The notes: generated from the sequence alone by a model not told the origin. A DNA stretch of 64,000 bases from Nitrospirillum viridazoti CBAmc (GCF_000730165.1 NZ_CP022110.1:1371501-1435500), one strand, 5' to 3'. Counted from the stretch's first letter, positions 44,311 to 53,073 are shown. Numbers and translations: made by a program.

Positions 44311-45090
44311 TCATCGGGTCTCGGCCCGCTGCTTGCGCTCTTCCGCCCGCAGGGTCAGGACGCGCACGCCGGTGGCGGTGACGGCCACGGTGTGCTCGAA
44401 CTGGGCGGACAGCTTGCCGTCCACCGTCACCACCGACCAGCCGTCGTCCTTGGTCTCCACCTTGGCGCCGCCCTGGTTCAGCATGGGCTCGATGGTGAAG
44501 ACCATGCCCTCCTTCAGGCGCAGGCCCGTGCCCGGCTTGCCGAAATGCAGGACCTGCGGTTCCTCGTGCATCTCCCGGCCGATGCCGTGGCCGCAATACT
44601 CCCGCACCACGGCATAGCCGTTGCGCTTGGCGTGGCGCTCGATGACATGGCCGACGTCGCCCAAATGGGCGCCGGGGCGCACCTGGCGGATGCCGTGCCA
44701 CAGCGCCTCATACGTCGTCTGCACCAGGCGCCGCGCGGCCGGCGCCACCGCGCCGATCAGGTAGGTCTTGCTGGAATCGGCGATGTAGCCGTTCTTCTCC
44801 AGCGTGATGTCGAAGTTGACGATGTCGCCGTCCGCCAGGATGTCGGTGGCGGAGGGCACGCCGTGGCAGACGACCTCATTGCGGGAACAGTTCAGGACGT
44901 AGCCATAGCCATACTGCCCCTTGCTGGCGGGGCGGGCGTGCAACTGGTTGACGATGTAGTCCTCGACCCGGTCGTTGACCGCCAGCGTGCTGAGGCCGGC
45001 CAGGGGCATGTCGTCCAGCATCTGGAAGACGCTGGCCAGCAGGCGCCCGGCCTCCCCCAGCTTTTCGATCTCGTCGGGGCGCTTGACCAT
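44311..45090 (-). CDS. map: type I methionine aminopeptidase, paired with ParD-like gene
   Basis: The 259-residue enzyme removes the initiator Met from nascent proteins. It shows the pita-bread metal ligands: VNFDITLEKNGYIADSS (two Asp), GHGIGREMHEEP (His), MVFTIEPML (Glu) and QFEHTVAV (Glu). It starts at ATG 45088-45090, where TGATG joins it to the ParD-like gene. Many genomes carry a housekeeping map elsewhere, so this may be a second copy dedicated to the ParD-like partner. Confidence 0.93.
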   Translation of the reverse strand: MVKRPDEIEKLGEAGRLLASVFQMLDDMPLAGLSTLAVNDRVEDYIVNQLHARPASKGQYGYGYVLNCSRNEVVCHGVPSATDILADGDIVNFDITLEKNGYIADSSKTYLIGAVAPAARRLVQTTYEALWHGIRQVRPGAHLGDVGHVIERHAKRNGYAVVREYCGHGIGREMHEEPQVLHFGKPGTGLRLKEGMVFTIEPMLNQGGAKVETKDDGWSVVTVDGKLSAQFEHTVAVTATGVRVLTLRAEERKQRAETR

Positions 45091-45311
45091 CAGGAGGTGG
45101 GTTCCAACGGGCGGGGTTCCGGTTCCAGATGGACGGAGGCCATCTTCAGCTGGATGCGCAGGATGTCGTTCAGCGACAGGGTAGGGTTGGCCTCCGCCAG
45201 CATGCCGATCTTCATCCAATATTCGGCCTGGGCGTTGATGGACCGGCACAGCACGGTGCTGGCCTTGCGCACCTCCTCATGCAGGTCGTCGTCGATCTTC
45301 ACGATGCCCAT
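45090..45311 (-). CDS. ParD-like antitoxin-family protein
   Basis: The 73-residue protein starts MGIVKIDDDLHEEVRKASTVLCRSINAQAEYWMKIGML, a ribbon-helix-helix-like fold of the ParD_like family (PF11903 type). Members are often next to map. The gene overlaps map by one base (TGATG). Just upstream of its start a palindrome (45323-45339) looks like an autoregulatory operator. No ParE toxin is adjacent, so whether this acts as an antitoxin is open. Confidence 0.8.
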   Translation of the reverse strand: MGIVKIDDDLHEEVRKASTVLCRSINAQAEYWMKIGMLAEANPTLSLNDILRIQLKMASVHLEPEPRPLEPTS

Positions 45312-45322
45312 GGGGCTCTCCA

Positions 45323-45339
45323 ATATACGAAACGTATAT
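45323..45339 (-). promoter_or_regulatory. palindromic operator upstream of the ParD-like gene
   Basis: ATATACG-AAA-CGTATAT, perfect 7-base arms, lies 12 bases upstream of the ParD-like start and overlaps a region of promoter-like AT-rich bases. A second, overlapping ATATG-ATC-CATAT repeat is adjacent. Ribbon-helix-helix proteins usually bind such repeats to autoregulate. Confidence 0.6.
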
Positions 45340-45418
45340 GATCCATATATCGGGGGTGACGTCACGTCAACCGGCGCTGTCGATTCCGGATAGTCCGGTT
45401 TTGGGGTGTCGACTCATC

Positions 45419-45459
45419 TTGACCAGGCGGCCGACTCCGGATTAGAACATAACAAGAAC
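45419..45459 (+). promoter_or_regulatory. LexA-controlled imuA promoter with SOS box
   Basis: GAAC-ATAACAA-GAAC (45445-45459) exactly fits the alphaproteobacterial LexA site GAAC-N7-GAAC. It overlaps a -10 like TAGAAC (45443-45448), 18 bases from TTGACC (45419-45424). LexA binding would block RNA polymerase until DNA damage. Confidence 0.85.
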
Positions 45460-45497
45460 ATCATCCCCCGCACGCGAGAGACCAAGGCAGCATCCCC

Positions 45498-46475
45498 ATG
45501 CCCGCCATTCCTCCCCCCATTTCCGCAGTTCGGCCAACGGCTTGTCCAAGTGGGGCTTGCCCAAGAGGGACTTATCCTGAAGAGGGACAGTCTGAGGGTG
45601 CCCTGGACCGTCAGCGCCTGCTGGCGGTGCTGCGGGAACAGGTGCGCGCGGTGGAGGCGCCGGGCACCGGCCGGGGCGTCGTGCCCCTGGGCGTGCCGGC
45701 GGTGGATGCCCATCTGCCGGCGGCCGGCCCGGGGGAAGGTGGCGCCCACGGCCTGCCGCGCGCCGCCCTGCATGAGGTGGTGGCGGCGGGCGATCTCGAT
45801 GCCGGTGCCGCCACGGCCTTCACCGCCCTGCTGGCCGTCCGCCTGGCGGAACAGGTGCGCGGCCCCATCCTGTGGATGACCCGGGCACCCGACCTGTACG
45901 CCCCCGGCCTGGACGCCCAGGGCGTGGGGCCGGGCCGGCTGGTGGTGGTGCATGCCGCCTGCGAGGTCGACCTGCTGTGGGCCATGGAGGAGGCGTTGCG
46001 CTGCCCGCGCGTGGGCGCCGTGGTGGGGGAGGCTGGCGGGCTGGACCTGACGGCCAGCCGCCGCCTGCACCTGGCGGCGGAAACGGGCGGCGTGCCGGGA
46101 CTGCTGCTGCGCCTGAACGCGGGTAAGGGGGGCGCCATGAAGGGCTTGAAGGGGGCTGGGCGGGGCGGCGGGCGGGGCAGCGGGCGGGGCGACACCCAGG
46201 CCACCGCCGCCGTCACCCGCTGGCAGGTGGGCACGGCGCCCATCTACGCTGATGACAGCGCCGCTTCGGCCTTCACCGGCCCCGCCTGGCGGGTGGAACT
46301 GCTGCGCTGCCGGGGCGGCCGGCCGGGGGCTTGGACCCTGTATGAACGCGAGGGGTTGAGGCTGGAGGCGGCGGGCCAGGTGGCCGTGCCGGCGCCGGAG
46401 ATGCCGCCGCCCGCCTCGGCGGTTGTGCCCTTCACCTCCACCCAATTCCCCTCGACTGGGCGCGCGGTGGGCTGA
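45498..46475 (+). CDS. imuA: ImuA, mutasome accessory protein
   Basis: The 325-residue protein has the RecA/SulA-like ImuA pattern: RQRLLAVLREQVRAVE, GVPAVDAHLPAAG, RAALHEVVAAGDLDAGAATAF, LVVVHAACEVDLLWAMEEALRC and GLLLRLNA. It belongs to the ImuABC (DnaE2) mutasome, which carries out error-prone translesion synthesis after SOS induction. A consensus SOS box is directly upstream. The first 35 residues are Pro/Cys-rich and the true start may be slightly later. imuB follows three bases after the stop. Confidence 0.92.
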   Translation: MPAIPPPISAVRPTACPSGACPRGTYPEEGQSEGALDRQRLLAVLREQVRAVEAPGTGRGVVPLGVPAVDAHLPAAGPGEGGAHGLPRAALHEVVAAGDLDAGAATAFTALLAVRLAEQVRGPILWMTRAPDLYAPGLDAQGVGPGRLVVVHAACEVDLLWAMEEALRCPRVGAVVGEAGGLDLTASRRLHLAAETGGVPGLLLRLNAGKGGAMKGLKGAGRGGGRGSGRGDTQATAAVTRWQVGTAPIYADDSAASAFTGPAWRVELLRCRGGRPGAWTLYEREGLRLEAAGQVAVPAPEMPPPASAVVPFTSTQFPSTGRAVG

Positions 46476-46478
46476 GCC

Positions 46479-48179
46479 ATGCGCCGCATCCTTTCTCTCT
46501 GGCTGCCCACCTTCGCCACCGACCGTGTCGCCCGGGGACTGACGCCGCCGCTGCCTGCGGACGACGCCCTGGTGACCCGCCTGTCGGACCGGGGGCGCCT
46601 GACCGTGGCGGCGGTGAACGCGGCGGCGCGGGCCAAGCGCCTGGTGCCGGGCATGGGCCTGGCCGACGCCCGCGCGCTGGAACCCCAGGTGCGGGTGGTG
46701 GACGCCGATCCCGAGGGCGATGTCGCGGCCTTGGAGCGGCTGGCCGACTGGGCCCGGCGCTACACGCCCTGGACGGCGGTGGACCCCAGCGATCCGCCGG
46801 GTTTCGGCCCCAAAGGCCTTGGTGGGGGGCCCGGTCTACTCATGGACATCACCGGCTGCGCCCATCTGCTGGGTGGGGAGCATGAGTTGCTGCTGGACCT
46901 GGAGCGCCGGCTGGCCAAGGCGGGGTTCGAGGCGCGGGCCGCCATCGCCGACAGCATCGGCGCCGCCTGGGCGCAGGCCCGCTTCGGCGCCCAGCTGGTG
47001 GTGCCGCCGGGCGGGGCCGCCGAGGCCCTGGCTGACCTGCCGCTGCCGGCCCTGCGCCTGGGCCCCGACTTGGTGGCCAGCCTGCGCCGCGTGGGCCTGC
47101 GCCGGGTGGGCGAACTGATGCGCATGGCCCAAGGAACAGCAGGGGGGGCGGGATCCAAGAATCGGGCGGCGCTGGCGGCGCGCTACGGCGCCCTGGTGGC
47201 CCTGCGCCTGGACCAGGCCCTGGGCTGGGTGGAAGAGCCGCTGTCGCCCCGCCGCGCGCGCACCCGCCACACCGCCCGCCTGACGGTGGTCGACCCCATC
47301 TCCACGCCCGAAGGCCTGGCCCAGGCGGTGCGCCACCTGCTTGGCCGGGTGGCGGCCAGCCTGACGGCGGCGGGGGAGGGCGCGCGCTCGCTGGAGCTGG
47401 AGGCCTGGCGCATCGACGCCGGCCACGACGTCCCGCCCCAGGTGCTGAGCGTGGGCGCCAGCCGCCCCAACCGCGACCCCGCCCATCTCTGGCGCCTGCT
47501 GGAACCGCGCATGGACCAGCTGGAGCCGGGGGCGGGCTTTGAGATCATGGCCATTTCCGTCACCCACGCCGCCCCCTTCGATGGCGGCCAGGCGGTGCTG
47601 AGCGGCGACGGGCTGGCCGACCTGGCGGGACTGCCGGCGGCGCAGACGGGAGCGGCAGCCGGTGCCGGCAACTCCCTGGTGGCCGATCCGCCCATCGCGG
47701 AACTGGTGGACCGGCTGGGCGCCCGCCTGGGTCATGGCCGGGTGCTGCGCCTGCTGCCCCGGCAAAGCTGGATACCGGAACAGGCGGTGCGGGCGGTGCC
47801 GGCCGAGGCGCAGGACAACAGCCCGCCAGCGGCCCCGCCGGCGGCCGCACCGGTCGCTTGGCCGGCCGACCGGCCGCGCCCCATCCGCCTGCTGCCCCGG
47901 CCGGAGGCGGTGGAGGTGGTGGCCCCCATCCCCGACGACCCGCCCCTGCTGTTCCGCTGGCGCGACCAGACCTATCGCGTGGGCCGGGCCGAGGGGCCGG
48001 AGCGCCTGCTGCCGGAATGGTGGGAAGGGGGGGAGCGCCGCCCCAACCCGAACCCCGAGCCCCGCGACTATTACCGGGTGGAGGATGCCGAGGGCCGGCG
48101 CTTCTGGCTCTATCGCCTGGGACTCTACCACGCCGGCGGCCCGCCGCCCCGCTGGTTCCTGCACGGCTTTTTCGGGTGA
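46479..48179 (+). CDS. imuB: ImuB, Y-family polymerase-like mutasome protein
   Basis: The 566-residue protein is Y-family-like, but its N-terminus reads MRRILSLWLPTFATDR where active polymerases have the catalytic DxDxFFA. This loss of catalytic acids is the hallmark of ImuB, which bridges the beta clamp and DnaE2. Other parts fit: VDADPEGDVAALERLADWARRYTP, LLMDITGCAHLLGGE, and the C-terminal RPIRLLPRPEAVEVVAP with the ImuB tail. It follows imuA by three bases and precedes the repeat-filled gap before dnaE2. Confidence 0.93.
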   Translation: MRRILSLWLPTFATDRVARGLTPPLPADDALVTRLSDRGRLTVAAVNAAARAKRLVPGMGLADARALEPQVRVVDADPEGDVAALERLADWARRYTPWTAVDPSDPPGFGPKGLGGGPGLLMDITGCAHLLGGEHELLLDLERRLAKAGFEARAAIADSIGAAWAQARFGAQLVVPPGGAAEALADLPLPALRLGPDLVASLRRVGLRRVGELMRMAQGTAGGAGSKNRAALAARYGALVALRLDQALGWVEEPLSPRRARTRHTARLTVVDPISTPEGLAQAVRHLLGRVAASLTAAGEGARSLELEAWRIDAGHDVPPQVLSVGASRPNRDPAHLWRLLEPRMDQLEPGAGFEIMAISVTHAAPFDGGQAVLSGDGLADLAGLPAAQTGAAAGAGNSLVADPPIAELVDRLGARLGHGRVLRLLPRQSWIPEQAVRAVPAEAQDNSPPAAPPAAAPVAWPADRPRPIRLLPRPEAVEVVAPIPDDPPLLFRWRDQTYRVGRAEGPERLLPEWWEGGERRPNPNPEPRDYYRVEDAEGRRFWLYRLGLYHAGGPPPRWFLHGFFG

Positions 48180-48218
48180 CGTCCGCTCGTGTAAGAATTT
48201 CTTCCGGAGCGGAGCGAC

Positions 48219-48354
48219 TAGGCCGCGACTGCGGCCGCCGGACCTTTTCGGGGAGCGTTAGCGGACTGAAAAGGGAGGATAGCCAAGGGCCGGATGGCCC
48301 GCCGGCGCTTGAGAATACGAAACACAAACTCCCGCCCGGCGTCTGAGGGAACAT
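48219..48354 (+). repeat. two-hairpin intercistronic repeat, copy B
   Basis: Between imuB and dnaE2: hairpin 1, GGCCGC-GACT-GCGGCC (48221-48236); 50 bases; hairpin 2, GGGCC-GGAT-GGCCC (48287-48300); then an extended tail ending GAGGGAACAT (48345-48354) that supplies the dnaE2 ribosome-binding site and the first two bases of its ATG. It matches copy A (32297-32391) in loops, order, orientation relative to the downstream gene and ending; the stems differ by compensating pairs. Confidence 0.75.
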
Positions 48355-51300
48355 GCAAAGCTACTCCGAGCTTCAAGTCGCCAGCAATTTCAGCTTCCTG
48401 CGCGGCGCCTCCAAGGCCGCTGAACTGGTGACGGCGGCCAAGGCGCTGGGGCATCGCGCCATGGCTTTGACCGACCGCAACAGCCTGGCCGGGGTGGTGC
48501 AGGCGCATGCGGCGGCGCGCGACCTGGATTTCCGCCTGGTGGTGGGGGCGCGGCTGGATTTGACGGATGGTCCCTCGCTGCTGTGCTGGCCCACCGACCG
48601 CGCGGCCTATGGCCGCCTGTCCACCCTGCTGACGGTGGGCATGCGCCGGGCGCCCAAGGGGCAATGCTTCCTGGCCCGCGCGGATGTCGAGGCCCATGCC
48701 GCCGGCCAGATGATGGCGGTGGTGCCGCCGGACACTCTTGACGCGGACTTCACCGCCGACCTGGCCGATTACCGCCGCCGTTTCGGCCGCACCCTCAGCC
48801 TGTGCCTGACCCATCGCTACCAGGGCGACGACACCCGGCGGCTGGACCGGCTGGCGGCGCTGGCGGAGGCGCACGGCCTGTCGCCGCTGGCCACCAACGA
48901 CGTGCATTACCACCACCCCGGCCGGCGGGCGCTGCAGGACGTGATGACCTGCATCCGCGAGCATTGCACCATCCAGACGGCGGGCTGGCGCCTGGCCGCC
49001 AATGCCGAGCGCCACCTGAAACCGCCGGAGGAGATGGCGCGCCTGTTCCACCGCCATCCCCGCGCCCTGGGGCGCATCCGCGACATCGTGGAGGCCTGCA
49101 CCTTCTCCATCGGCGAGTTGCGGGCCGATTACCTCTACCCGTCGGAGGTGAAAGGGGGTGAGACCCCACAAGGACGCCTGGCCCAGCTGACGGCGGAGGG
49201 GGCCCGCAAACGGTACCCGGCGGGCGTGCCGGAAGATGTCGAAAAGCAGATCGACAAGGAATTGGCCCTGATCGGGGAACTGGGCTACGCCTCCTACTTC
49301 CTGACGGTCTATGAGATCGTGAGGTTCGCCAACGAGCAGGGCATCCTCTGCCAGGGGCGGGGATCGGCCGCCAACTCCGCCGTCTGCTATTGCCTGGAAA
49401 TCACCTCCATCGACCCGGTGGAAAGCGGGCTGCTGTTCGAGCGCTTCATCTCCAGCGCGCGCAACGAGCCGCCGGACATCGACGTGGATTTCGAGCATGA
49501 GCGGCGGGAGGAGGTGATCCAGCACATCTACGAGAAGTACGGCCGCGATCACGCCGCCATCGCCGCCACCGTCATCTGCTACCGCTCGCGCGGGGCGGTG
49601 CGCGACGTGGGCAAGGCCATGGGCATGAGCCAGGACACGGTGGGCCAGCTGTCGGCCATGATCTCCGGCTGGGGCACCGGCACACCGGAGGAGGAGCGGG
49701 CGCGGGAGGCCGGGCTGGACCCCGACGATCCGCTGCTGCGCCAGGTGCTGGACCTGACGGGCCAGATCTCGAAATTTCCCCGCCACCTGTCGCAGCATGT
49801 CGGCGGCTTCGTCATCACGCCCAAGCCGCTGGCCACCTTCTGCCCCATCATGAACGCGGCCATGGAGGACAGGCAGAACATCGAATGGGACAAGGACGAT
49901 CTGGACGCCGCCGGCCTGATGAAGGTCGATGTCCTGGGCTTAGGGATGCTCAGCTGCCTGCGCCGGGCGTTCACCCTGCTGCGGGATCATTACGGCCGCG
50001 ACTTGACGCTGGCCACGGTTCCGCAGGACGACGTTGCGACTTACGACATGCTGTGCGCCGCCGATACCCTGGGGGTGTTCCAGGTGGAGAGCAGGGCGCA
50101 GATGTCCATGCTGCCCCGCCTGCGCCCCCGTGAGTTCTATGACCTGGTGGTGCAGGTGGCAATCGTCCGTCCCGGGCCCATCCAGGGCGGCATGGTCCAT
50201 CCCTACCTGCGCCGCCGCCAGGGGCTGGAGCCGGTGGACTATCCGTCCGAGGCGCTGAAGAAGGTGCTGAAGAAGACGCTGGGCGTGCCCCTGTTCCAGG
50301 AACAGGCCATGCAGATCGCCATCGTCGGCGCCGGCTTCACCGGGGCGGAAGCCGACGCCCTGCGTCGGGCCATGGCCAGCTTCCGCAAGCTGGGCGACAT
50401 CGACACGTTCGAGGAAAAGTTCCGCAGCGGGATGCTGAAGAACGGCTATACGGCGGAATTCGCCGAACGCTGCTTCAACCAGATCAAGGGTTTCTCCACC
50501 TACGGCTTTCCGGAAAGCCATGCCGCCAGCTTCGCCAAGCTGGTTTACGTCTCCGCCTGGATCAAGTGCCACTACCCCGACGTCTTCGCCTGCGCCCTGC
50601 TGAACAGCCTGCCCATGGGCTTCTACGCCCCGGCGCAGATCGTGCGCGATGCCCGGGACCATGACGTGGTGGTGCTGCCGCCGGACGTGAACCATTCCGA
50701 TTGGGACAGCCGGCTGGAGCCGCCGGGGCGGGGGCAGCGTTTCCAGACCCTGCGCCTGGGCCTGCGCCTGGCCAAGGGCCTGAGCGAGGCGGCGGTGCAG
50801 CCCCTGCTGGAGGCGCGGGGGCATGAGCCCTACGCCAGCCCGCATGATCTGTGGCGCCGCGCCCGCTTGGCGCCGCGCACCCTGGAACTGCTGGCGGAGG
50901 CCGACGCCTTCCAGTCCATGGGCCTGGACCGGCGCCAGGCGCTGTGGGCGGTCAGCGCCCTGGGCGAACGGCTGCCGCCCCTGCTGGACCTGGCGCTGAA
51001 TGCGGAGGAGGAGGGGACGGGCGACCCCTGGGCGGAGGACCCGTCCATCGCCACCCTGCCGGCCATGACCCTGGGCGAGCACTTGGTTGAGGACTACACC
51101 CGCCTGTCCCTGTCGCTGAAGCGCCACCCCATGAGCCTGGTGCGCGACGACGTGGTGGCCCGGCTGGAGCGGTTCGCGGCGGAGCCCAAGGAGAGGATGG
51201 TCCGCCGCTATCCCCTGATGCGCATGGAGACGCTGGAGACCCTGGCCGATGGCAGCCGCGTGGCCCTGGCCGGCCTGGTGCTGGTGCGCCAGCGGCCGGG

Positions 51301-51613
51301 CAGCAGCAAGGGCGTCATCTTCATCACGCTGGAGGATGAGAGCGGCATCGCCAACCTGGTGCTGATGCCCGAGACCTTCACCGCCTTTCGCCGCCACATC
51401 CTGGGCAGCCGCCTGCTGCTGTGCCTGGGGCGGGTGGAGAAGGTCATCGCCCCCACCCAGGACCAGGGGCCCAGCGCCACCCCCGTCACTCACGTGCGCG
51501 CCGAGCGCCTGATCGATTACTCCGACCTGCTGTCCCGCCTGGACGAACCCACCGGTGCGGCCCCCGCCCGCCGCGCGGACGCGACCTTTCCGGATGGGCG
51601 GAACTTCAGGTGA
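48353..51613 (+). CDS. dnaE2: error-prone DNA polymerase DnaE2 (ImuC)
   Basis: The 1,086-residue C-family polymerase is the usual DnaE2 length. It has the PHP domain (YSELQVASNFSFLRGASKAAELV, DRNSLAGVV), the polymerase core (CQGRGSAANSAVCYCLEIT, PPDIDVDFEHERREEV with the catalytic Asp pair), the fingers, helix-hairpin-helix (YGFPESHAASFAKLVYVSAW) and OB fold (VFITLEDESGIANLV-like segment). It lacks the C-terminal clamp and tau-binding tail of replicative DnaE, as expected. It works with ImuA and ImuB in SOS mutagenesis. Confidence 0.96.
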   Translation: MQSYSELQVASNFSFLRGASKAAELVTAAKALGHRAMALTDRNSLAGVVQAHAAARDLDFRLVVGARLDLTDGPSLLCWPTDRAAYGRLSTLLTVGMRRAPKGQCFLARADVEAHAAGQMMAVVPPDTLDADFTADLADYRRRFGRTLSLCLTHRYQGDDTRRLDRLAALAEAHGLSPLATNDVHYHHPGRRALQDVMTCIREHCTIQTAGWRLAANAERHLKPPEEMARLFHRHPRALGRIRDIVEACTFSIGELRADYLYPSEVKGGETPQGRLAQLTAEGARKRYPAGVPEDVEKQIDKELALIGELGYASYFLTVYEIVRFANEQGILCQGRGSAANSAVCYCLEITSIDPVESGLLFERFISSARNEPPDIDVDFEHERREEVIQHIYEKYGRDHAAIAATVICYRSRGAVRDVGKAMGMSQDTVGQLSAMISGWGTGTPEEERAREAGLDPDDPLLRQVLDLTGQISKFPRHLSQHVGGFVITPKPLATFCPIMNAAMEDRQNIEWDKDDLDAAGLMKVDVLGLGMLSCLRRAFTLLRDHYGRDLTLATVPQDDVATYDMLCAADTLGVFQVESRAQMSMLPRLRPREFYDLVVQVAIVRPGPIQGGMVHPYLRRRQGLEPVDYPSEALKKVLKKTLGVPLFQEQAMQIAIVGAGFTGAEADALRRAMASFRKLGDIDTFEEKFRSGMLKNGYTAEFAERCFNQIKGFSTYGFPESHAASFAKLVYVSAWIKCHYPDVFACALLNSLPMGFYAPAQIVRDARDHDVVVLPPDVNHSDWDSRLEPPGRGQRFQTLRLGLRLAKGLSEAAVQPLLEARGHEPYASPHDLWRRARLAPRTLELLAEADAFQSMGLDRRQALWAVSALGERLPPLLDLALNAEEEGTGDPWAEDPSIATLPAMTLGEHLVEDYTRLSLSLKRHPMSLVRDDVVARLERFAAEPKERMVRRYPLMRMETLETLADGSRVALAGLVLVRQRPGSSKGVIFITLEDESGIANLVLMPETFTAFRRHILGSRLLLCLGRVEKVIAPTQDQGPSATPVTHVRAERLIDYSDLLSRLDEPTGAAPARRADATFPDGRNFR

Positions 51614-51650
51614 GGGCAGGGCTGCCCTGGAAATTAGCGAGCGAATGACC

Positions 51651-51664
51651 TATGCTATGGCATA
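51651..51664 (+). promoter_or_regulatory. inverted repeat upstream of vapB
   Basis: TATGC-TATG-GCATA, a perfect 5-base repeat ending 20 bases before the vapB start, is a plausible VapBC autoregulatory operator. Confidence 0.45.
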
Positions 51665-51684
51665 TGCCAGATCGTGAGGGCGTC

Positions 51685-51918
51685 ATGTTTCCGGAGCGTC
51701 ACGTCAAATTATTCAAGAATGGCCGTAATCAAGCCGTTCGCATCCCCCGGGAATTCGAATTACCGGGAGAGGATGCGGTTATGCGCAAGGAGGGGAACCG
51801 GTTGATCATTGAACCGGTCAAGCTCAAATCCTTCGTGGCATTGCTGGATAGCTGGGAACCTTTGGACGAGGATTTTCCCGCTATTGACGATCTGCCAGCC
51901 GAAGATGTGTCGCTATAG
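51685..51918 (+). CDS. vapB: VapB-type (AbrB-fold) antitoxin
   Basis: The 77-residue protein has a swapped-hairpin AbrB domain (HVKLFKNGRNQAVRIPREFELPGEDAVMRKEG) followed by an acidic tail that would occupy the toxin active site. It starts at the ATG after GTGAGGG, and its stop overlaps the GTG start of vapC by one base, as in coupled toxin-antitoxin pairs. It is expected to neutralise VapC and repress the operon. Located 71 bases after dnaE2. Confidence 0.9.
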   Translation: MFPERHVKLFKNGRNQAVRIPREFELPGEDAVMRKEGNRLIIEPVKLKSFVALLDSWEPLDEDFPAIDDLPAEDVSL

Positions 51919-52319
51919 TGCGCTACCTGCTGGATACCAACATCATTTCCCATATGATCCGCCATCCGGATGGGATGGCGACGGAACAGGCTCGTTTGGT
52001 AGAGCCTGCGGCCCTTTGCACCAGCATCATCGTGGCGGCGGAGTTGCGTTTTGGCGTTGCCAAGAAAGGGCTCCCAGCCCTGACGGCCAGGGTCGAAAGT
52101 GCCCTTGAGATGCTCGATATCTTGCCGTTCGAAGCACCTGCTGATGAATTCTATGCACAGTTACGGGCGCGCTTGGAGGGGATGGGGCAGCCTATCGGGG
52201 CCAATGACATGCTTATTGCCGCCCAATGTCTGGCCCTCGACTACATTCTCGTGACTGACAACGAGCGTGAATTCGCCCGTATCGAAGGATTGCGGGTGGA
52301 AAACTGGCTGCGGGGATAG
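51918..52319 (+). CDS. vapC: VapC toxin, PIN-domain ribonuclease
   Basis: The 133-residue PIN protein starts at GTG 51918. The acidic active-site residues are visible: Asp in YLLDTNIIS, Glu in VAAELRFGV, Asp in GANDMLIAAQ and Asp in LVTDNEREF. VapC toxins cut tRNA or rRNA under stress and are held inactive by VapB. The protein is complete and no residue is missing, so the pair should be functional. Confidence 0.93.
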   Translation: MRYLLDTNIISHMIRHPDGMATEQARLVEPAALCTSIIVAAELRFGVAKKGLPALTARVESALEMLDILPFEAPADEFYAQLRARLEGMGQPIGANDMLIAAQCLALDYILVTDNEREFARIEGLRVENWLRG

Positions 52320-52324
52320 CGCGC

Positions 52325-52885
52325 TTATTCCTTCTTCTTGAACGCCGCCGCGAACTCCTCTGACGCCACGATGGCCAGGGCGCGGCGCAGGGCGGCGGAT
52401 TCCTCGGCGCCGAACAGGGCGTCGAAGCGGCTTTGCGCCACATGCCACAGCGCCAGCCCCTCGGCCTGCTTGGCCTCGCCCGCCGCCGTCAGGCGGGCGC
52501 GCTTGACGCGGCGGTCCTTGGCGTCGGGCACCAACTCGACATAGCCGTCGCGGATCAGCGGCTTCAGGGTGTGGCCCAGGGCCGACAGGTCCATGACCAT
52601 GGCGGCGGCCAGGTTCTGCAGCGTGCCGGCGGCGGGGTCGGACGCGGCGGCGGCCAGCTTCAGGTGGGTCAGCAGGGTGTGCTGGGTGGGCATCAGGCCG
52701 GCCGGCGCCGTCACGTCGCCATAGAGCTGGCCCAAGCGGCGGGCGGCACGGCGCACGGCGGTGTTGGTGCAATAGTCCCAGCCCCAGCGGTCCGATGGGC
52801 CTTCATTCGACGCCGTCGCCGTCGGGGCAGATGCTATGGGAGCGGCGGCTATGGGGACGGCGGCTGTGGGGGCGGGCTCATCCAA
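52325..52885 (-). CDS. MarR-family transcriptional regulator
   Basis: The protein of about 186 residues has the MarR winged helix: LMPTQHTLLTHLKLA, TLQNLAAAMVMDLSALGHTLKPLIRDGYVELVPDAKDRRVKRARLTAAGEA. The N-terminal about 40 residues are Ala/Pro-rich. TTG at 52885, after GAAAGGATCACGGA, is the most convincing start, since frames further upstream lack coding character. It is divergent from the SDR gene at 53168, whose promoter lies in the gap, so it probably represses that gene. Confidence 0.82.
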   Translation of the reverse strand: MDEPAPTAAVPIAAAPIASAPTATASNEGPSDRWGWDYCTNTAVRRAARRLGQLYGDVTAPAGLMPTQHTLLTHLKLAAAASDPAAGTLQNLAAAMVMDLSALGHTLKPLIRDGYVELVPDAKDRRVKRARLTAAGEAKQAEGLALWHVAQSRFDALFGAEESAALRRALAIVASEEFAAAFKKKE

Positions 52886-53073
52886 TTCCGTGATCCTTTC
52901 AAAACCGGCGTTTCCAAGACCAGCGCGCCAGAATAGGCGCCCCTGGCGGCGAGGGCCATTCCCACCATCACAGGGGCACCCGTCCCCGCGCGTCGTCATA
53001 TGGGCCAGCCAGCCCGGCGACGGCGCCCGCCCTGCAATGCCCCCGGCGCGGGGCTTGAGGTTCACAAGCCCAA

